This document shows, piece by piece, positions 6,378 through 10,435 of a stretch of 10,435 bases of DNA; within the stretch, counting starts at the first letter, position 1, and every line of letters starts with the position of its first letter. The notes under the pieces were generated by a model. It ran no database searches. It saw only the letters and a list, made by a program, of their open reading frames with translations, and had not been told where the DNA came from. Source of the stretch: Colimorpha sp045597945 (GTDB lineage Bacteria > Bacteroidota > Bacteroidia > Bacteroidales > P3); assembly GCA_045597945.1 (NCBI GenBank), contig JAZLLD010000088.1, positions 1 through 10,435 of the forward strand, read 5' to 3'. The translations under genes and the position numbers were made by a program.

Positions 6378-9300
6378 ATGAAGTTACATAAACTTACGAT
6401 TCATAATATAGCTTCAATTGAAAATGCCGAAATCGATTTCGGAGCGCACCCGCTGGCCGACAGCGAGGTGTTTTTGATTACAGGCAATACGGGGGCGGGA
6501 AAGTCGACGATACTGGACGCTATCTGCCTGGCTTTGTATTCGGATACGCCCCGGCTGGACAGCACCAAGATGCAGGGCGAGACCCGCGACATGGAGAAGA
6601 CCATGAAGATTGACGACCCGCGCCAGCTGATGCGAAGGAACACGGGCGAGGCCTGGGTGCGGCTGACCTTTGAGGGAAGCAACGGCGTGGACTATGAGGC
6701 GCAGTGGTCGGTGGCTCGCGCGCACAAGCGCCCCACGGGCAATCTGCAGGCGAAGGTGTGGAATCTGACCAACCTGCAGACCGGCATGGTGCTGACAAAA
6801 GATAAGGAGATTGAGGCCGAGATAGGTGCTGCCGTGGGGTTGGATTTCAGTCAGTTCTGCCGGACTACGATGCTGGCTCAGGGCGAGTTCACCCGCTTCT
6901 TGAACAGCAAGGACGAGGAGAAGGCTGCCATCCTGGAGAAGATTACGGGCGTGGATATTTATTCGCGCATAGGCAAGAAGGTGTACGACACGATGGGCGA
7001 GAAGCGGCGTGCTGTGGAGGATGCGGAACAACTTATCCAGGGCATAGCGGTGCTGAGTGAAGAAGATGTGGCAAAGAAGCAGGCCGACCTGGCCGACCTT
7101 GAAAAGCGCGACACCGAGATTAAGGGTCGCAAAGACTGGGCTCAGGAAAAGCTGAACTGGCTGGCCAAGGATGCCGAACTGGAGAAGCAGAAGGCCGAGG
7201 TGGCTGTCTCAAAGCAGAAGGCAGAGGACAGGGTGAAAGAAGAGGAATTTGTTGCTAAACAATTATTTGTGAATCGATGGAACACGACAATCGAACAGCG
7301 GGGGTGGCTGGTGAAGCAGTCGGAAGCCGAACAGGAGCTGAACCGGCAGAAGGTTGTGCTGAAGAATCTGTATGATCGGTATGTAGAATTGCTGGGCGGC
7401 CGTGCCTATATGATGGCCGAGAAGGTTGATCTGGAGACTGGTCTGGGCAAGGTAAAAGGCTATTTGGAGAGTGTGAAGGAGAAGGTGGCGGTGTATGAGA
7501 ATTATCAGATTATCGCAGCCGGATTGGCGGAATTGCTGGCCGGAAGAGAGAAGATGGCGGGATATGATGCTCAGATTACTGAACATGACAAGCTGCTGAA
7601 GGATGTTCTTAAGCCTGCGCTTGAGGCTAAGAAAAAGGTGCATGACGAGGCGGACGGTAGGCTGAAAGAGTTGCAGACTGCATTGCGAGAGATGGAGCAG
7701 AAGCTGGATTCGTTGAATGTGGCGGAAGTGCGCCGGCAGTTTCAGGAGGCCAAGGATAGGCAGTCGTTGATTTCAACGGCCAAGATATTGGTTGCCAACA
7801 AAGAAAAAGAGGTACAAAGGCATCAGGAGACGCAGACTCGGCTGGCAGTCAAGGCACAGGTTATTGCGACGAAAGCGAATGAAGCCCGGCAGCTGGTGCC
7901 ACAAGTGGAGGAGGCTAAGAAGCGGAGCGAGGAAGACAAGCTGGCGTACGAAAAGCAGTGCGACAGTGTGGATAAGTTTGCGCAAAAGATGCGCAAGCGA
8001 CTTGCGGCGGGCGATACTTGCCCTGTTTGCGGACAAAAGGTGGGCGTGCTGCCTCATGAGGAGGAGTTGATGGCTTTGTTGGAGATTCCCAAGGAACGAT
8101 ACCTGCAGTCGGAGGAAGCCTATGGCAAGATTAACGCCCAGCTGATTTCGCTTAATGCCGAGATCAATGCGCTGCAGGCAGCTTACAATCAGGAGAAGAT
8201 GGCCTTTGATGCCGACAAGGCTTTGGAAGAGGCCCAGGACAGGGTGGCAAGTGCGTTGGTGTGGCTGGGCATAGAGAATGGGCAGAGCGGAATGTTGGAC
8301 GTCAAGGAGGCGGAGAACGATAAGATATTGGCCGTGCTGAATGCTCGGCTAGAGGAATGCGTGAGGCAGGAGAATGTTGTGGCGGTCAAGAGAAAAGAGG
8401 CTGATAAGCTCCGCGAGGAGTATGAGAAATTGGGAAAAGAAAAGCTAGCGGCTGAGACCCTGCTGGCCAATAAGGAAAATGAGCTGAGAACATTGGTGAG
8501 GCTGAGAGAGAATGAGATGAAGGCGGCAGAAGAGCGTCGCGCACAGCTGGAGAACTTGATTGCGGGTGGCGACTGGGCCGAGGACTGGCATGAGAGTCCC
8601 AAGGAGTTTGGCGCGGTCTTAGCGAAGGAAGAGCGTTATTACGGCGAGGGTTTGAAGCGTGTGGCCGCTTTTGAACCCCGGATAGCTGAGGCCGAGTTGC
8701 ACTTGGAAAATCTAGGAAGGGTGGTTGCCAGTATTTGCCAGGCGATGCCCGAGTGGGCGAATGCCGGACCTGTGGAGGTGAAGAAGGTGGATGACGTGAT
8801 GGCCGTGGCAAATGATATTCATGCAGCGATTCATGCGGCGAAGAATAAGCAGGAAGAAGCGGCGTGCGCGGCCAAGAAATATGGCGATATGCTGGCGGAT
8901 TTTGTGAGCGACGAGCTGACGATGGAACGTCTGGCTGAGTTGAATAAGTATGATTCGCATCGAATCAATCCGATTCAAGAGTTGCTTCAAAAATCATTGG
9001 ATAATGTGTTGACACAAAATACATTGTATAATAATATAGAAGAACTATTGTCGGCACATAGATTGGCGAAGCCCGCGATGGAGGAAAAGTACAGCGCCGA
9101 GTTGTTGGCGGCCGAGATAAAAGACTTGGAACAGCAACAGAAAGCGGTGAACGAGCAGCAGGGCGGGATAAGGACTGAGCTAAAAACAAACGATGCGAAC
9201 AAGGCACGGCTGGGCAGCCTGATGGCTGAGAAGGAGCGCAGCGAGGCCGATTATAGGAAATGGGAGCGGCTGAACTGGCTGATAGGCGATGCCACGGGAA

Positions 9301-9758
9301 ACAAGTTCCGCAAGATTGCGCAGAGTTATGTGCTGGCAAGTCTGATTCATTCGGCCAACGAATATATGCGCACGTTGACGGACCGATATACGCTGCAAGT
9401 GGTGCCGGGCTCGTTTGTGATTACGTTGGCAGATGCTTATCAGGGCAATGTGACGAGGGCTGCAAGTACGATTTCTGGCGGTGAGAGTTTCTTGGTGTCG
9501 CTTTCGCTGGCTTTGGCTCTGAGCGATATCGGGCAGCAGCTGAAGGTGGACACGTTGTTTATTGACGAGGGTTTCGGCACGCTGAGCGGCGAGCCTTTGC
9601 AGAATGCCATCAACACGTTGCGAATGCTGAGAAAAAAGGCAGGCCGGCATGTGGGTATTATCAGCCATGTGGAGGAACTGCAGGAGCGGATTCCAGTGCA
9701 GATAAGAGTGGAGCAGCAAGGCCATAATTCGCACAGCGTGGTGAGGATTGTGAGTTAA
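6378..9758 (+). CDS. sbcC: Nuclease SbcCD subunit C (Rad50-type ATPase)
   Basis: SbcC is the SMC-like ATPase that binds DNA and controls SbcD. The 1126 residues show the full Rad50 architecture: Walker A GNTGAGKS (36-43, K42); Q-loop glutamine Q168 in MLAQGEFTRFL; a long coiled coil out to the zinc hook C548-P-V-C551-G, close to the middle of the protein; a returning coiled coil; then the signature SGGES (1033-1037), Walker B D1063-E1064 in LFIDEGFG, and switch histidine H1097 in IISHVEEL. Two hooks bind zinc and tether two complexes. It is somewhat longer than many bacterial SbcC proteins (about 1,000-1,050), as the coiled coils vary. An AT-rich patch interrupts the otherwise GC-rich codon use at about 8950-9065. 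The last codons lie inside a heptamer repeat (GTGAGTT at 9750-9756), so the exact C-terminus may vary between strains. Co-operonic with sbcD. Confidence 0.96.
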   Translation: MKLHKLTIHNIASIENAEIDFGAHPLADSEVFLITGNTGAGKSTILDAICLALYSDTPRLDSTKMQGETRDMEKTMKIDDPRQLMRRNTGEAWVRLTFEGSNGVDYEAQWSVARAHKRPTGNLQAKVWNLTNLQTGMVLTKDKEIEAEIGAAVGLDFSQFCRTTMLAQGEFTRFLNSKDEEKAAILEKITGVDIYSRIGKKVYDTMGEKRRAVEDAEQLIQGIAVLSEEDVAKKQADLADLEKRDTEIKGRKDWAQEKLNWLAKDAELEKQKAEVAVSKQKAEDRVKEEEFVAKQLFVNRWNTTIEQRGWLVKQSEAEQELNRQKVVLKNLYDRYVELLGGRAYMMAEKVDLETGLGKVKGYLESVKEKVAVYENYQIIAAGLAELLAGREKMAGYDAQITEHDKLLKDVLKPALEAKKKVHDEADGRLKELQTALREMEQKLDSLNVAEVRRQFQEAKDRQSLISTAKILVANKEKEVQRHQETQTRLAVKAQVIATKANEARQLVPQVEEAKKRSEEDKLAYEKQCDSVDKFAQKMRKRLAAGDTCPVCGQKVGVLPHEEELMALLEIPKERYLQSEEAYGKINAQLISLNAEINALQAAYNQEKMAFDADKALEEAQDRVASALVWLGIENGQSGMLDVKEAENDKILAVLNARLEECVRQENVVAVKRKEADKLREEYEKLGKEKLAAETLLANKENELRTLVRLRENEMKAAEERRAQLENLIAGGDWAEDWHESPKEFGAVLAKEERYYGEGLKRVAAFEPRIAEAELHLENLGRVVASICQAMPEWANAGPVEVKKVDDVMAVANDIHAAIHAAKNKQEEAACAAKKYGDMLADFVSDELTMERLAELNKYDSHRINPIQELLQKSLDNVLTQNTLYNNIEELLSAHRLAKPAMEEKYSAELLAAEIKDLEQQQKAVNEQQGGIRTELKTNDANKARLGSLMAEKERSEADYRKWERLNWLIGDATGNKFRKIAQSYVLASLIHSANEYMRTLTDRYTLQVVPGSFVITLADAYQGNVTRAASTISGGESFLVSLSLALALSDIGQQLKVDTLFIDEGFGTLSGEPLQNAINTLRMLRKKAGRHVGIISHVEELQERIPVQIRVEQQGHNSHSVVRIVS

Positions 9759-9807
9759 GAGTTGTGAGTTATAACAAATAACAATTATAACAGATAACAG
9801 TTGTTTT
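9750..9807. repeat. Heptamer array at sbcC 3' end, includes 37-bp repeat copy 2
   Basis: Units GTGAGTT, AAGAGTT, GTGAGTT (9750-9770) are followed by ATAACAA, ATAACAA, (TT), ATAACAG, ATAACAG and TTGTTTT. The part at 9771-9807 matches 2127-2163 with one mismatch in 37. The first unit contains the last codons and part of the stop of sbcC, so the array overlaps the gene. Confidence 0.85.
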
Positions 9808-9829
9808 TTCTCGGTTTGCTGTTGCATAA

Positions 9830-9863
9830 AAATAATCCCGGGCTGTGAGGCTCGGGATTATTT
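9830..9863. terminator. Bidirectional terminator between sbcC and the glycosyltransferase
   Basis: A 14-bp stem (9830-9843 with 9850-9863, outer part AAATAATCCCG/CGGGATTATTT, one G-T pair) encloses the 6-base loop TGTGAG. On + it is followed by TTTGTT-like sequence; on - it is followed by TTTTTA. It lies between two convergent genes and can serve both: sbcC ends 71 bases before it and the glycosyltransferase stop is 21 bases after it. Confidence 0.85.
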
Positions 9864-9884
9864 GTTATGGGGGATAATGATTGG

Positions 9885-10435
9885 TCACTGTTTTCCGAAG
9901 AGGAGGCCGCGGGTGACGTTCCAGCGGAAGATGATGAGTTTGTTGCCTTTGGTGAATTGGAAGCGGACGGCAAAGCCCAGCCAGAGGACGATGGTGCCGC
10001 CCCATTTGATGCCTTCTCTGACGATGCGCTTGAGGTATTTGGCGGTGGAGATTTGGCGTGTGCGGTAGCGCTCGCTGACGCCGATGCCGTAGGTGAGGCG
10101 GTTGAAATAGTCCTGGGTGAGCTTCTTGGCGGGGATGATGTGGTAGAGGATAGCGGTGGGGAGGTAGTAGAATTGCATGCCGAGGGTGGTCATCTTGTCG
10201 AAGAGGTCTTTTTCTTCGGCACCAATCAGGCTGTTGCCCTTGCGGCCGAGTTCTACGTTGAAGAAGCCGACGGCGTCGAAGACGCGCTTACGGTAGCATG
10301 AGTTGCCACCGCCGGGGAAGGCGTCGCGGGGGAATTGGCGCTGGCGGTCGCCAAGATAGAGTTTGCCGGTGACCAGCTGGCGGGTGTAGTGCGACATCCA
10401 TTGGGGTTCCTCGGTCTCGTAGACAAAGTCGGAGG
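9885..10435 (-). CDS. Family 2 glycosyltransferase, C-terminal part
   Basis: The frame is open from the window edge (10435) to TGA at 9885-9887, so only the last 183 codons are seen and the start lies outside; the internal ATG at 10395-10397 is not the start, because family-like sequence (SDFVYETEEPQW) continues upstream of it. GT2 enzymes move a sugar from a nucleotide donor to a growing glycan, usually at the inner membrane face. Seen here: FPGGGNSCYRKRVFDAVG, typical of the acceptor side of the GT-A fold, then GAEEKDLF carrying the E-E-x-D-L motif of the catalytic base region, then YYLPTAILYHIIPAKKLT and a basic tail with one hydrophobic stretch (GTIVLWLGFAV) that may associate with the membrane. 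The DxD donor motif would be upstream. The product (capsule, O-antigen or other surface glycan) cannot be read from this fragment. Confidence 0.88.
   Translation of the reverse strand, partial: SDFVYETEEPQWMSHYTRQLVTGKLYLGDRQRQFPRDAFPGGGNSCYRKRVFDAVGFFNVELGRKGNSLIGAEEKDLFDKMTTLGMQFYYLPTAILYHIIPAKKLTQDYFNRLTYGIGVSERYRTRQISTAKYLKRIVREGIKWGGTIVLWLGFAVRFQFTKGNKLIIFRWNVTRGLLFGKQ

Noticed and set aside
9009..9037. TTGACA, 17 bases, TAATAT resembling a sigma-70 promoter
   Set aside because: It lies inside sbcC in an AT-rich patch, and Bacteroidota use a different consensus (TTTG and TAnnTTTG); no gene starts downstream on +.
9867..10301. 144-codon, highly acidic open frame on +
   Set aside because: It is the antisense of the glycosyltransferase; the Glu/Asp/Val/Ala-rich content mirrors the opposite strand's codons and has no motif.

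Overview
The window looks like a chromosomal segment from a Bacteroidota bacterium, most likely order Bacteroidales and possibly Prevotellaceae. The reasons are a ClpB beginning MNFNNFTIKSQE, an archaeal/eukaryotic-type prolyl-tRNA synthetase tail, promoter -7 boxes close to TAnnTTTG, and a general lack of Shine-Dalgarno sequences. The genus is a guess; no 16S or other marker is present.

Layout: (1) 2-211, the 3' end of proS, closed by a strong hairpin terminator at 237-264. (2) 265-1052, a long AT-rich non-coding stretch with tandem repeats, palindromes and hairpins. (3) 1053-2024, a small accessory pair: an unrecognised 55-residue acidic protein on + and a 270-residue HNH_2 endonuclease-like protein on -. 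They converge and overlap by 9 bases at their 3' ends. (4) 2025-2459, a second repeat-rich spacer. (5) 2460-5063, clpB, the disaggregase. (6) 5193-9758, sbcD-sbcC, the Mre11/Rad50-type nuclease pair, with an 18-base gap and a canonical ribosome binding site before sbcC. (7) A bidirectional terminator at 9830-9863. (8) The 3' part of a family 2 glycosyltransferase on -, cut by the window end.

The core genes (proS, clpB, sbcDC, the glycosyltransferase) are GC-rich. The block from about 465 to 2120 is visibly AT-rich and carries the HNH gene, which suggests an acquired island between proS and clpB. clpB and sbcDC are both stress or maintenance functions, but nothing in the sequence shows a shared transcript.

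The most unusual signal is not a gene. All four spacers that border core genes (265-461, about 2127-2345, 5067-5168 and 9750-9807) are built from degenerate 7-base units that hold a strict period of 7 over long stretches, for example 364-454 and 2213-2345. Units on one side read like GTGAATA or GAATTAT. Units on the other side read like CTACAAT or CATAACT, so the arms are roughly complementary. In one case the array runs into the stop codon of sbcC. This resembles in principle the heptanucleotide STRR repeats known from cyanobacteria, but with different unit sequences.
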